Both the position numbers and the translations under genes were made by a program. The notes beneath the pieces were generated by a model. It worked only from the letters and a program-made list of their open reading frames with translations, was not told the origin of the DNA and searched no databases. 64,000 nt of DNA from Pseudomonadota bacterium (lineage in GTDB: Bacteria; Pseudomonadota; Gammaproteobacteria; Steroidobacterales; Steroidobacteraceae): positions 372,001 through 436,000 of the forward strand of contig JAFEDR010000009.1 of assembly GCA_018241525.1 (NCBI GenBank). Direction: 5' to 3'. Each line of letters opens with the position of its first letter. Positions within the stretch are counted from its first letter, which is position 1. Below, one piece after another: positions 16,320 to 25,722 of the stretch.

Positions 16320-18080
16320 GTGTCGGGAACTCGGGTGCTGATCGACCTCGCCGGCGAAGTGGGCCTGCTCCTGTGGGGCACGCACATGGTCAGCACGGGC
16401 GTGCAGCGAGGCTACGGCATCCCGCTACGGCGTGCCCTTGAGCGCAACCTCGCGCGGCGGCCTCTCGCATTCCTCAGCGGCATCGGCATCACCACCCTCC
16501 TGCAGAGCAGCACCGCCACCGGGCTCATGGCGATGTCGTTCACGGCCGCCGGCGTGCTGGCGCTCGCCCCGGCGCTGGCCGTGATGCTCGGCGCCAATGT
16601 CGGTACCGCGCTCGTGGCGCAGGTCCTGTCCTTCAACGCGGCGCTGCTCGCGCCGCCGCTGCTGCTCGGCGGCGTGCTGACGTTCCGCTGGTCGCGCGGC
16701 AGCCGCGTCCGCAACCTCGGGCGCGCCGCGATCGGCCTCGGGCTCATGATCATGGCGCTGGCGGGCCTGCAACAGACGCTTGGTCCGGTCGAGAACACGC
16801 CGCTGCTGCGCTCGATCCTGCAGTCGCTGGCCGGCGAGCCGCTGCTTGCGCTGCTGATCTCGCTGCTGCTGACCTGGGCCTGCCATTCGAGCGTCGCGAT
16901 CGTCCTGCTCGTTTCATCGCTGCTGACGACCCACGTGATCGGCGCCCCGGAGTCGCTCGCGCTGGTGCTCGGCGCGAACCTTGGTGGCGCGATGCCGGCC
17001 CTGATCCACGCCTCGACCCCGACCGCCCGGCGCCTGCCGCTCGGCAACCTGCTGGTGCGCGCGGCCGGCGCGCTGGTGGCGCTGCCATGGCTCGGCGGCA
17101 TTGCGCAGCTGCTGCAGCGGATCGCGATCAGCGACGACCGGCTGGCGGTCGACTTCCACCTCGCCTTCAACCTGGTGCTGGCGCTCGCGTTCCTGCCGTT
17201 CGTGCAGCGCTTCGCGGACCTGCTGCTGCGCTGGCTGCCGGAGCCCGTGCAGCCGGTCGATCCGGGACGTGCGCTCTATCTCGAGGTCGCGGCGCTCGAT
17301 TCGACCACCGTCGCGCTCGCCAATGCCACCCGCGAGACGCTGCGGATGGCGGACATGGTCGAGGACATGCTGCGCCGCTCGCTGACCCTGTTGCGGTCGG
17401 GAGACCGCGCTGCCCTGCCCGACATCTCGGCGGCCGACGCGGCCGTCGGCCGGCTCGGCAGTGCCATCCGCGGCTATCTGGTCGCGATCGGCAGCGAACA
17501 GTCGGTCGACGACGCGCGCGAGGGCGCGCGCGTGCAGGACATTCTATCGGCGGTGATCAACCTCGAGCACGTGTCGGACATCGTCGCCAACAGCCTGACC
17601 GAGTTCCTCGTCAAGCAGCAGAAGCGCGGGCAGATCCTCTCCGACGACGAGATCGCCGCGATCTCGACCATGCACGGCGAGCTGCTCGAGAGCCTGCAGC
17701 TCGCGATGGCCGTGTTCCTGCGCGCGGAGCCGGCCGACGCAACGCGCCTGCTGCAGCGCAAGACGCGGCTGCGGGAGCTCGAGGCCCACGCGACGACGCT
17801 CGCCGTCGAGCGGCTGCGCGACGCGGCACTTGCACGCCGTGCCGGCACGGCCGGTACGGCCGACGCCGCCGGCGCGGGCGACGAGAGCGGCGTGCTACGG
17901 GTCGCACGCGACCTGCGGCGGATCCACTCGCACCTCGCTAGCTTCGCGTATCCGGCGGTGCATCGCGTGAAGCCGACTGCGGCCGCGCGGCTGCGCGCGC
18001 GACGCGCAGCCCGCAAGTCTCCGACCCGCGAGACCGCGCCGCCCGCCGGCCCGTCGCCGGGCGATGCGCCGGGCAGCTGA
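16320..18080 (+). CDS. Na/Pi-cotransporter family protein with PhoU-like tail
   Basis: 586 residues from GTG 16320, preceded by GGGAGG. Two inverted Na_Pi_cotrans repeats (PF02690) are visible: LLQSSTATGLMAMSF with GANVGTALVAQ, and WACHSSVAIVLLV with GANLGGAMPALI. In the second repeat the usual QSS is HSS. Residues from about 320 form a soluble helical, PhoU-like domain (METLR-type helices, LEHVSDIVANSL), ending in a basic, proline-rich tail. It would take up or export phosphate with sodium. It is separated by about 50 bp from the permease and has its own ribosome site, so it may be an independent gene. Confidence 0.88.
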   Translation: MSGTRVLIDLAGEVGLLLWGTHMVSTGVQRGYGIPLRRALERNLARRPLAFLSGIGITTLLQSSTATGLMAMSFTAAGVLALAPALAVMLGANVGTALVAQVLSFNAALLAPPLLLGGVLTFRWSRGSRVRNLGRAAIGLGLMIMALAGLQQTLGPVENTPLLRSILQSLAGEPLLALLISLLLTWACHSSVAIVLLVSSLLTTHVIGAPESLALVLGANLGGAMPALIHASTPTARRLPLGNLLVRAAGALVALPWLGGIAQLLQRIAISDDRLAVDFHLAFNLVLALAFLPFVQRFADLLLRWLPEPVQPVDPGRALYLEVAALDSTTVALANATRETLRMADMVEDMLRRSLTLLRSGDRAALPDISAADAAVGRLGSAIRGYLVAIGSEQSVDDAREGARVQDILSAVINLEHVSDIVANSLTEFLVKQQKRGQILSDDEIAAISTMHGELLESLQLAMAVFLRAEPADATRLLQRKTRLRELEAHATTLAVERLRDAALARRAGTAGTADAAGAGDESGVLRVARDLRRIHSHLASFAYPAVHRVKPTAAARLRARRAARKSPTRETAPPAGPSPGDAPGS

Positions 18081-18134
18081 AGGCGCGGATCGCGGGTGCG
18101 GTAGAGTGCGGATCCTGACCGGGAGGGCTGACCC

Positions 18135-18863
18135 ATGACGACACGACTGCCTCTCCAGATGCGGCGTCCGGCGATGCGACCGGCCGCCCGACGGCGCGCC
18201 GGGCGCGGGGCACTCGCGCTGTTCGCGCTCGCCACGGCCTCGGCACCGCTCGCCGGATGCGGCGACGTGCCTGGCGGCGACGAATCGCACAAGATCAACG
18301 GCTCGGTGCACGTCGACGCGTCGCGCCCGCTCGGCAGCGCCGAGACCGTCAACGGCAGCATCCACGTCGACGTCGGTGCCAAGGTGACGAAGGCCGCCAC
18401 CGTGAATGGCGGCATCCATCTCGGCGCGAACTCTTCGGCGGAGTCCGTGAAGACGGTGAACGGCTCGGTCACGCTCGACGACGGCGCCCGCGTCAGCGGC
18501 GAGGTCGCCTCGGTGAATGGCTCCCTGACCCTGCATGCCGGCGCGGATGTCAGCGGCACGCTGCGCAACGTATCGGGCCGGATCGAGGTCACCGGGGCCC
18601 ATGTCGGCGGCCAGATCCGGACGGTGGCCGGCGACGTGCTGATCATGGGACCGGCCAAGGTGGACGGCGGCCTGCACGTCGAGAAGCCGAGCGGCATCCA
18701 GCTGACCGGCAGCAAGCCGCGGGTGGTCATCGGGCCGGGGGCCGTCGTCGGCGGCGAATTGCGTTTCGACCGCGAAATCGACCTGTTCGTCAGCGATAAG
18801 GCCACGGTCGGCACGATCAGCGGGGCCCAGGCCGTGCGCTTCACGGGCGACGCGCCTCCCTGA
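18135..18863 (+). CDS. Lipoprotein with seven VNG beta-strand repeats
   Basis: 242 residues. A basic, hydrophobic leader ends in lipobox LAGC (Cys42). Residues about 54-180 are built from seven tandem units of 16-20 residues beginning (V/I)(N/S/A)G followed by a short beta-strand. This is the pattern of a stacked beta-solenoid, loosely like bactofilin or DUF4097/polymer-forming proteins. The last 60 residues are glycine- and valine-rich and complete the stack. No catalytic motif is visible; a scaffold or envelope structural role is a guess. A -10-like TAGAGT at 18102-18107 could drive it. I do not recognise a named gene. Confidence 0.8.
   Translation: MTTRLPLQMRRPAMRPAARRRAGRGALALFALATASAPLAGCGDVPGGDESHKINGSVHVDASRPLGSAETVNGSIHVDVGAKVTKAATVNGGIHLGANSSAESVKTVNGSVTLDDGARVSGEVASVNGSLTLHAGADVSGTLRNVSGRIEVTGAHVGGQIRTVAGDVLIMGPAKVDGGLHVEKPSGIQLTGSKPRVVIGPGAVVGGELRFDREIDLFVSDKATVGTISGAQAVRFTGDAPP
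18294..18674 (+). repeat. Coding region of seven tandem 16-20-residue repeats
   Basis: Within the lipoprotein, successive units start INGSVHV, VNGSIHV, VNGGIHL, VNGSVTL, VNGSLTL, VSGRIEV and VAGDVLI. They have diverged at DNA level, so this is an old protein repeat and not a recent DNA expansion. Confidence 0.8.
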
Positions 18864-18867
18864 ACGA

Positions 18868-18888
18868 CGCGCGACGTTAAGTCGCGCG
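18868..18888 (+). terminator. Hairpin downstream of the repeat lipoprotein
   Basis: CGCGCGAC and GTCGCGCG form a perfect 8-bp stem with a 5-base loop (GTTAA), five bases after the stop codon. No T-run follows, so it would be an imperfect intrinsic terminator or an RNA-stabilising end. Confidence 0.45.
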
Positions 18889-18996
18889 CCCGCGCGCGGG
18901 CACGTTCGTGGCTCACGGTTCCGGCATTTTCCGGGCAGGCGGCGTCCGGGGCGGCGACGGCTGCCGTAGGATGTGCGTCTCGCCACGGGAGATCCC

Positions 18997-21027
18997 ATGC
19001 GACTTGCGCTGTTCGCCCCACTGCTGCTCCTGGTCACCGCCCTTGCGTCCGGCGCCGAGGCGCGGTTGCAGCCGGCACTCTGGTCCGACCATCCCGACGC
19101 GGCCGCGCTCGATCGGCGGGTCGATGGCTACATCGCCTCCGCACGGCGCCACATCGCGACGCTGAAAGCCGTGCGCGGCCGCCACACGATCGAGAACACG
19201 CTGCGACCGTACGACGCCGCGACCCTCGATCTCAACACCGGCGCCTACCTCGCCTCACTGGTACAGCAGGTGCACCCGGACGCGACGTTCCGCGACCGCG
19301 GTACCGCGGCGTACGTGCGCGCGTCGTCGGCGCAGACCGACGTCCAGCTGGATCCCGGCGTCTACGCTGCGTTGAAAGCAATCGACCTCAGCGGCGCCGA
19401 CGCCACCACCCGCTACTACGTCGAGCGGCTGCTGCTGGTGTTCAAGCTCGCCGGCGTCGACCGCGACGCGGCGACTCGCGCCCAGGTCAAGGCGCTGAAC
19501 GACCGGCTGACGGAGCTCGTCTCCCACTGGGACCGCAACATCGCGGACGACGCACGCCACATCAGCGCCGACCCCGCCGAGCTCGAGGGCCTGCCGGCCG
19601 ACTTCATCGCGGGCCATGCGCCGGGTGCGGACGGCAAGGTAACCATCACGACGGCGTACCCGGACGTCACGCCGGTGATGACCTTTGCCCGCAGCAAGGC
19701 GCTGCGCACCCGCCTGCTGCTCGAGTTCACGAACCGCGGCTACCCGGTGAACCGGCAGGTGCTGGCCGACATGCTGGCTTCGCGCGAGCAGCTCGCGAAT
19801 CTGCTCGGCTTCGCGAACTGGGCCGACCTCTTCGCCGCCGACAAGATGGCGCGCAACGGCAACGCGGTCGCGGCGTTCATCGAGCAGATCGCGGCCGCTG
19901 CGCGGCCCGGCGCGCAGCGCGAGTTCGCGCTGCTGCTGGCCGAGAAGCGACGCCAGGAGCCGGACGCGACCGTCATCTCGGTCGCGGAGCGCAGCTACTA
20001 CGCGGAGCTCGTGCGCCGCTCGTCCTACTCGTTCGACTCGCAGTCGGCCCGGCCGTACTTCCCGTTTGCGCGGGTGAAGCAGGGACTGCTTGACGTCGCC
20101 GCTGAGTTCTTCGCGGTCAGCTTCGAACGCGAGCCGGCGACGCGCTTCTGGGACGACAGCGTCGAGAGCTGGCTGGTGCGCGACCAGGGCCAGGTGATCG
20201 GCCGGGTGTACTTCGACCTGCATCCGCGCGCCGGCAAGTACAGCCATGCCGAGATGGTGGCGGTGCTCGACGGCGTGCGCGGAAGGCAGCTGCCCGAGGC
20301 GATGCTGATCTGCAATTTCCCGCAGCCGACCGCCACCGATCCGGGCCTGATGTCCTACGACAGCGTGCAGACGTTCTTCCACGAGTTCGGTCACCTGCTG
20401 CATCACATCCTCGGCGGGCGGCAGCCCTACGCCGGCGTCAGCGGCATCTCGATGGAGTCCGATTTCGTCGAGGCCCCCTCGCAGATGCTCGAGGAGTTGC
20501 TGCGCAGTCCGCGCGTGCTGGCGCGCTTCGCGCGCCACTACGAGACCGGCGCGCCGATCCCCGAGGAACTGGTTGCGCGAATGAACCGGGCGGCCGCCTT
20601 CGGGCGCTCGATCTGGGTCGAGAACCAGAACGGCTATTCGGCACTGTCATTCGACCTGCATCGCCGCAAGGCTGCGGGCGTCGATCCGTCCGCGGTCGAG
20701 GCCGCCGTCGAGCAGCGCTACACCCGGATCGCGCCGATCGAGGGCACCCACGAGTGGGCCTCCTTCGGCCACCTCGGCGGCTACTCCTCGGCGTACTACA
20801 CCTACCTCTGGGACAAGGTCATCGCGGTGGACTTCTACGGCCAGTTCGATGCGGCGAATCCGATGGCGGGGGATGCGCCGCGCCGCTACCGGCGCCTGGT
20901 CCTCGAGCCGGGCGGCTCGCGCTCGGCGAACGAGCTGGTGCACGACTTCCTCGGGCGCGCACAGAGCACCGAGGCGCTGCAGCGCTGGATGAACCAGGAG
21001 TTCCAGGACTCGACCGAGATGCACTAG
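18997..21027 (+). CDS. M3-family zinc metallopeptidase, exported
   Basis: 676 residues. The signal peptide MRLALFAPLLLLVTALASG ends near residue 22, so the enzyme acts in the periplasm, unlike cytoplasmic Dcp/OpdA. The zinc motif HEFGH is near residue 461, with the third ligand in DFVEAPSQMLEE about 25-30 residues later, as in thimet-oligopeptidase relatives. The length is normal for the family. The start is ATG 18997 after GGGAGA; a -10-like TAGGAT is at 18967-18972. It probably trims short peptides. An amino-acid permease gene follows 86 bp downstream, which fits peptide scavenging. Confidence 0.9.
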   Translation: MRLALFAPLLLLVTALASGAEARLQPALWSDHPDAAALDRRVDGYIASARRHIATLKAVRGRHTIENTLRPYDAATLDLNTGAYLASLVQQVHPDATFRDRGTAAYVRASSAQTDVQLDPGVYAALKAIDLSGADATTRYYVERLLLVFKLAGVDRDAATRAQVKALNDRLTELVSHWDRNIADDARHISADPAELEGLPADFIAGHAPGADGKVTITTAYPDVTPVMTFARSKALRTRLLLEFTNRGYPVNRQVLADMLASREQLANLLGFANWADLFAADKMARNGNAVAAFIEQIAAAARPGAQREFALLLAEKRRQEPDATVISVAERSYYAELVRRSSYSFDSQSARPYFPFARVKQGLLDVAAEFFAVSFEREPATRFWDDSVESWLVRDQGQVIGRVYFDLHPRAGKYSHAEMVAVLDGVRGRQLPEAMLICNFPQPTATDPGLMSYDSVQTFFHEFGHLLHHILGGRQPYAGVSGISMESDFVEAPSQMLEELLRSPRVLARFARHYETGAPIPEELVARMNRAAAFGRSIWVENQNGYSALSFDLHRRKAAGVDPSAVEAAVEQRYTRIAPIEGTHEWASFGHLGGYSSAYYTYLWDKVIAVDFYGQFDAANPMAGDAPRRYRRLVLEPGGSRSANELVHDFLGRAQSTEALQRWMNQEFQDSTEMH

Positions 21028-21113
21028 CGCCCCGGCGCGACCGCGGGCGCGCTTTACTCGCGCACCGCGGTCGGCGATCCTCCGCCATCGCCATCCGGCG
21101 GCGGGGACCCATC

Positions 21114-22496
21114 GTGCAGCCAGCCTCCCTCGAGCCCGACAGCGGATCGGCCGGCCTGCGCCGGGCGCTGAAGATGCGCCACATGCGGATGATCGCGCTC
21201 GGCGGCGTGATCGGCGCGGGCCTCTTCGTCGGCAGCGGCGTCGTGATCCAGGCCACCGGGCCCGCGGCCGTGCTCTCGTTCGCGCTGACCGGCGCGCTCG
21301 TCGTGCTCGTGATGCGCATGCTCGGCGAGATGGCGGCGGCGCACCCGGCGGTCGGTGGCTTCTACGAGTACAACCGGCTGGCACTCGGCGAGCTCGCCGG
21401 CTTCATGACCGGCTGGATGTACTGGTACTTCTGGATCATCGTGGTGGCGCTCGAGGCGGTCGCCGGCGCGCGGCTGCTGCAGTACTGGTTTCCGGGCGTC
21501 GCGCCCTGGTGCTTCACGCTCGCCCTGATGGCGGTCTTCACGGCCGTGAATCTGCTCTCGGTGCGCTCCTGGGGCGAGGCCGAGTACTGGTTCGCCTCGA
21601 TCAAGGTGGCGGCGATCACGGTGTTCCTGGTGCTCGGTGTCGCGGTCGCCGCGGGTGCCTGGCCCGGGGTGCCGGGCGGCTTTGCGCACCTGACCTCCCA
21701 CGGCGGCTTCCTGCCGAACGGCATCGGGCCGGTGCTCACCGGGGCGGTGGCCGCGACCGGCTTCTACTTCGGCTCCGAGATCGTCACGGTGGCCGCGGCC
21801 GAGTCGGCGGAGCCCGAGCGCGCGGTGGCGCAGGCCACCCAGTCGGTGATCTCGCGGGTGCTGGTCTTCTACGTCGGCTCGATCCTCGTCGTGGTCACGA
21901 TCGTGCCGTGGAACGACCCGGGCATCGCCCAGCCGTACGTCACGGCGCTCGCGGCGCTGCACGTGCCCGCGGCGGCGCAGATCATGAACGCGGTGATCCT
22001 GACGGCCGTGCTCTCGGCCCTCAACAGCGGGCTGTTCGCCTCTTCACGGATGATGATGGCGCTCGCGCGCCGCGGCGATGCGCCGCGCGCCGTTGCGCAG
22101 CTGAATTCCCGCGGCGTGCCGGTCCGCGGGATCCTGTTCAGCACCGCCTTCGGCTATGCGGCGGTCGTGATGAACTACGTCTCGCCGGATCACGTGTTCG
22201 CGTTCCTGGTCGATTCCTACGGGACCGTCGCGATCTTCGTGTACCTGCTGATCGCGTTCGCCGAGCTGCGCCTGCGCCACCGCCTCGAGCGCGAGGCGCC
22301 TGAGCGCCTGCGCGTGCGCATGTGGCTGTTCCCGGCGCTGACCCTCGTCGCGATCGCGACTATGCTCGCGATCGTCGCGGCGATGGCGTTCATCCCCGAC
22401 CAGCGCCTGCCGTTGCTGTTCGGCGTCGTGAGCGCGGCGGTGATGCTGGTCGGCTACGCGCTGCGGCGCCGGTTCGGGCCGGCGCCGCCACCGTAA
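21114..22496 (+). CDS. APC-superfamily amino acid permease (AAT/GABA-permease type)
   Basis: 460 residues from GTG 21114, with GGGGA seven bases upstream. The N-terminus has the family signature LRRALKMRHMRMIALGGVIG followed by GAGLFVGSG, then about 12 membrane segments and the LSALNSGLFASSRMMMAL motif. It is an inner-membrane proton symporter for an amino acid or GABA-like compound; the exact substrate is not readable. It is convergent with xsc (15 bp apart). Confidence 0.9.
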   Translation: MQPASLEPDSGSAGLRRALKMRHMRMIALGGVIGAGLFVGSGVVIQATGPAAVLSFALTGALVVLVMRMLGEMAAAHPAVGGFYEYNRLALGELAGFMTGWMYWYFWIIVVALEAVAGARLLQYWFPGVAPWCFTLALMAVFTAVNLLSVRSWGEAEYWFASIKVAAITVFLVLGVAVAAGAWPGVPGGFAHLTSHGGFLPNGIGPVLTGAVAATGFYFGSEIVTVAAAESAEPERAVAQATQSVISRVLVFYVGSILVVVTIVPWNDPGIAQPYVTALAALHVPAAAQIMNAVILTAVLSALNSGLFASSRMMMALARRGDAPRAVAQLNSRGVPVRGILFSTAFGYAAVVMNYVSPDHVFAFLVDSYGTVAIFVYLLIAFAELRLRHRLEREAPERLRVRMWLFPALTLVAIATMLAIVAAMAFIPDQRLPLLFGVVSAAVMLVGYALRRRFGPAPPP

Positions 22497-22511
22497 CCGG
22501 CAAGCCTCCGC

Positions 22512-24287
22512 TCAGGCGGGGCGCTGCGGGCGCATGTCCTCGCGCCGGATCCCGGCGACCACGACCGGCTTCTTCATCGCATCCCGCCGGAACGGCTCGC
22601 CGAGCTCCTGGTTCAGGATCACCTCGATGAACGTCGTGACGCCCTGCGCCTGCGCGGCGCACGCCGTGCGCAGCGCCGCGGAGAGTTCGGCCGCCGCGCG
22701 CACGGTCACGCCGCGGTGCCCGCAGCCTTCGGCGACCTTCGCGTAGCTCAGGTCCGGGTCGAGCTCGGTGCCGACGAAGTTGTTGTCGTACCAGAGGATC
22801 GAGTTGCGCTTCTCCGCGCCCCACTGGTAGTTGCGGAAGATGACCATGGTGATGGCGGGCCACGGGTCACGGCCGATCGAGGTCATCTCGTTCATCGAGA
22901 TGCCGAAGGCGCCGTCGCCGGCGAAGCCGACCACCGGCGTGTCCGGATTGCCGATCTTCGCGCCGATGATCGACGGGAAGCCGTAGCCGCACGGCCCGAA
23001 CAGCCCCGGCGCGAGGTACTGCCGCGGCCGCTCGAAGAGCGGGTAAGCGTTGCCGATCGCGCAGTTGTTGCCGATGTCGCTCGAGATGATCGCGTTGCGC
23101 GGCAGCCCTTCGACGATCGCCCGCCAGGCCTGGCGCGGCGAGAGGTGGTTCGGCTCGCGCTGCCGGCAGTCGGCGTTCCATGCCGTGCCCGGATCGTCGT
23201 CCTCGTGGTCCATCCGCGCGAGCGCCGACGCCCACGCCTGCTTGCGCTCGGCGATCCGCTCGCGGCGCGCGGCCCGCCCGCCGTCGCCGGCCCCGGGCGC
23301 GAGCTGCGCGAGGATCTGCGCCGCGACCTGCTTGGCGTCGCCGCAGATCGCGACGGCGACCGGCTTCGTCAGCCCGATCCGGTCGGCGTTGATGTCGACC
23401 TGGATCACCGCGGCGGACTTCGGCCAGTAGTCGAGGCCGTAGCACGGCAGCGTCGAGAACGGGTTCAGGCGCGTGCCGAGCGCGAGCACCACGTCCGCCT
23501 GCGCGATCAGCTCCATCGCCGCGCGCGAACCGTTGTAGCCGAGCGGCCCGACCGCGAGCGGATGCTGGCTCGGGAACGAATCGTTGTGCTGGTAGTTGTT
23601 GCAAACCGGCGCGTCGAGGCGCTCGGCAAGGGCGGCGCACTCGGCGATCGCGTTGCCGAGCACGACGCCGGCACCGGAGAGGATCACCGGGAATTTCGCG
23701 CCCGACAGCAGCCGCGCCGCCTCCGCGATCGCCCGCGCCCCACCCGCCGGCCGCTCGAACTCGATGGCGGTCGGCAGCGGCACGTCGATGACCTGGGTCC
23801 AGTAGTCGCGCGGGATGTTGATCTGCGCCGGCGCCGACAGGCGCTTGGCCTTGCCGATCACGCGATTGAGCACCTCCGGGACCCGGCTCGCGTCGCGCAC
23901 CTCCTCCTGGTAGCCGACCATGTCGCGGAACAGCGCCATCTGCTCCACTTCCTGGAAGCCGCCCTGGCCGATGGTCTTGTTGGCGGCCTGCGGGGTGACG
24001 AGCAGCATCGGCGTGTGGTTCCAGTAGGCGGTCTTGACCGCGGTCACGAAGCCGGTCACGCCAGGCCCGTTCTGCGCGATCGCCATCGCGATCTTGCCGG
24101 TCGAGCGCGTGTAGCCGTCGCAGATCAGCGCGCCATTGGTCTCGTGGGCCACGTCCCAGAACGTGATCCCGGCCTTCGGGAACAGGTCCGAGATCGGCAT
24201 GAACGCCGAGCCGATGATGCCGAATGCGTGCTCGATGCCGTGCTGCTGCAGCACCTTCACGAACGCCTCTTCCGTCGTCATCTTCAT
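22512..24287 (-). CDS. xsc: Sulfoacetaldehyde acetyltransferase
   Basis: 591 residues, the usual Xsc length. The N-terminus TEEAFVKVLQQHGIEHAFG with IIGSAFMPISDLFP is diagnostic of Xsc among ThDP enzymes. The pyrophosphate-binding GDGAFGISMNEM segment and the FRNYQWGAEKRN motif are present in the C-terminal third. It converts sulfoacetaldehyde and phosphate to acetyl phosphate and sulfite, the key desulfonation step of taurine, isethionate and sulfoacetate breakdown. ATG 24287 has GGAGA upstream. It follows the FAD oxidoreductase gene after 49 bp, in one direction, probably in one operon. No pta or sulfite exporter gene is visible nearby. Confidence 0.93.
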   Translation of the reverse strand: MKMTTEEAFVKVLQQHGIEHAFGIIGSAFMPISDLFPKAGITFWDVAHETNGALICDGYTRSTGKIAMAIAQNGPGVTGFVTAVKTAYWNHTPMLLVTPQAANKTIGQGGFQEVEQMALFRDMVGYQEEVRDASRVPEVLNRVIGKAKRLSAPAQINIPRDYWTQVIDVPLPTAIEFERPAGGARAIAEAARLLSGAKFPVILSGAGVVLGNAIAECAALAERLDAPVCNNYQHNDSFPSQHPLAVGPLGYNGSRAAMELIAQADVVLALGTRLNPFSTLPCYGLDYWPKSAAVIQVDINADRIGLTKPVAVAICGDAKQVAAQILAQLAPGAGDGGRAARRERIAERKQAWASALARMDHEDDDPGTAWNADCRQREPNHLSPRQAWRAIVEGLPRNAIISSDIGNNCAIGNAYPLFERPRQYLAPGLFGPCGYGFPSIIGAKIGNPDTPVVGFAGDGAFGISMNEMTSIGRDPWPAITMVIFRNYQWGAEKRNSILWYDNNFVGTELDPDLSYAKVAEGCGHRGVTVRAAAELSAALRTACAAQAQGVTTFIEVILNQELGEPFRRDAMKKPVVVAGIRREDMRPQRPA

Positions 24288-24336
24288 GGCCGTCTCCTTC
24301 CGTATTCGTTCGTCGATCGTGCGGCCCGCCGCGCGC

Positions 24337-25722
24337 TCAGTGGCGCTCGTCGCGGGCGAAGTACCAGACGTAGAGCGCCCGCTGGCCGAGGCGGCGGAAC
24401 GGGGTCAGCGGACCGCGGCCCGGCAGCGGCGAGGCGAAGATCGGCAGCCGCGGCAGCGGGCGGCCGGCGACGAGCTCGGCGAGGCGCTTGCCGGCCTGCG
24501 CCGCGTACATGACGCCGTTGCCGCCGTAGGCGAGCGCGTAGTAGATGCGCTGCGCCGGGTCCGGCCGGCAGATCCGCGGCATCAGGTCGTGGCTGACGTC
24601 AACCCAGCCCCACCACGAGTAGTCGAGCTCGATGCCGGCGAGCGCCGGGAACTTGCGCCCGAGCGCGGCGCGCAGCCGGCCGAGGTGGCGCGGGTTGTCG
24701 GCGTCGGCGCCGGTGATCGAGCTGCGGCTGCCGATCTGCACCCGGTTGTCCGGCAGCCGGCGGTAGTAGTGCCGGAGCGTGCGCGTGTCCGTGTAGAACG
24801 CCTCCGAGCGGAAGCCGCAGTCGGCGAGCTCGGCGGGGGTCAGCGTCCGTGTGACGATCGAGTTCGACAGCACCGGCAGCAGCCGGTGGCGGGTCAGGCC
24901 GTGCATGCCGGGTGGCGTGTAGCCCGCGGTCGCGATCGCGACCGACCGTGCGCGCACGGTGCCGCCGGGGGTCCGCAGGTAGTGGTGGCCGTCCCGCGTC
25001 GTCCAGCCGAGCACGGGGCTTCCCGGGTGCACCCGCGCGCCGAGCCGTCGCGCGAGCCGCAGGTAGCCGAAGGCGAGTCGCGCCGCGTGGATGCCGATGC
25101 CATCGGGCTCGAACACGGCACCCACCGCCTCGCGGTCGTCGAGATGCTCGCGTCGCAGCTCCTCGGCCCCGAGCACCCGGCTCGGGTACCCGAAGAGCTC
25201 GTTCAGCACGCGCGACTCCGCGGCGATGCGCTCGAGCGCCCACGGCCGGTGCGCGAGGTGCAGGTGGCCGCCATCGTGCGGATCGCAGTCGATCTCGGGC
25301 TCGCGCAGCAGCGCGCGGAACAGCTCGAAGGCCTCGGCGACCTCGACGTGCAGCCCGCGCGCGACGTCGAGCCCCCAGCGCCCGATCCACTGCGAGCGCT
25401 TGAGCCGGCCGGTGGAGATCTGCGCCTGGCCGCCGTTACGCGTGCTGCAGCCCCAGGCGACCTGGTTCGCCTCGAGCACCAGCGGCGCGAGGCCGTGCTC
25501 GCGGGCGAGATGGATCGCGCACGAGAGCCCGGTATAGCCCGAGCCGATCACGACGACGTCGGCCTCGAGGTCGCTGCGGACCGGGCCGTCGTCCGGTGGC
25601 GGCTCACCGGCCGTCGCGAGCCAGTAGGTCGGCGCGTAGTCGCGGTTCGTGCCCGGCCCGGGGTCGGTCAACGGGTCGTGGCGCGGGTCGAACGGGGCGC
25701 GCGCCCGAGGCGCGGCGCTCAC
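24337..25722 (-). CDS. FAD-dependent amine oxidoreductase (DAO family), candidate taurine or N-methyltaurine oxidase
   Basis: 461 residues from GTG 25722. The FAD motif GSGYTG is near residue 59, the family signature STRNGGQ near residue 93, and a C-terminal FAD contact YGGNGV. It belongs to the DAO/PuuB-like group that oxidises amines to aldehydes plus ammonia or methylamine. Wedged between a SnoaL-like gene (4-bp GTGA overlap) and xsc, it could supply sulfoacetaldehyde by oxidising taurine or N-methyltaurine, replacing Tpa or TauXY, neither of which is in the window. A domain-level relative in the phosphonate module (37215-38615) shares the RNGG and GNGV motifs. The substrate is inference from context. 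Confidence 0.85.
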   Translation of the reverse strand: MSAAPRARAPFDPRHDPLTDPGPGTNRDYAPTYWLATAGEPPPDDGPVRSDLEADVVVIGSGYTGLSCAIHLAREHGLAPLVLEANQVAWGCSTRNGGQAQISTGRLKRSQWIGRWGLDVARGLHVEVAEAFELFRALLREPEIDCDPHDGGHLHLAHRPWALERIAAESRVLNELFGYPSRVLGAEELRREHLDDREAVGAVFEPDGIGIHAARLAFGYLRLARRLGARVHPGSPVLGWTTRDGHHYLRTPGGTVRARSVAIATAGYTPPGMHGLTRHRLLPVLSNSIVTRTLTPAELADCGFRSEAFYTDTRTLRHYYRRLPDNRVQIGSRSSITGADADNPRHLGRLRAALGRKFPALAGIELDYSWWGWVDVSHDLMPRICRPDPAQRIYYALAYGGNGVMYAAQAGKRLAELVAGRPLPRLPIFASPLPGRGPLTPFRRLGQRALYVWYFARDERH

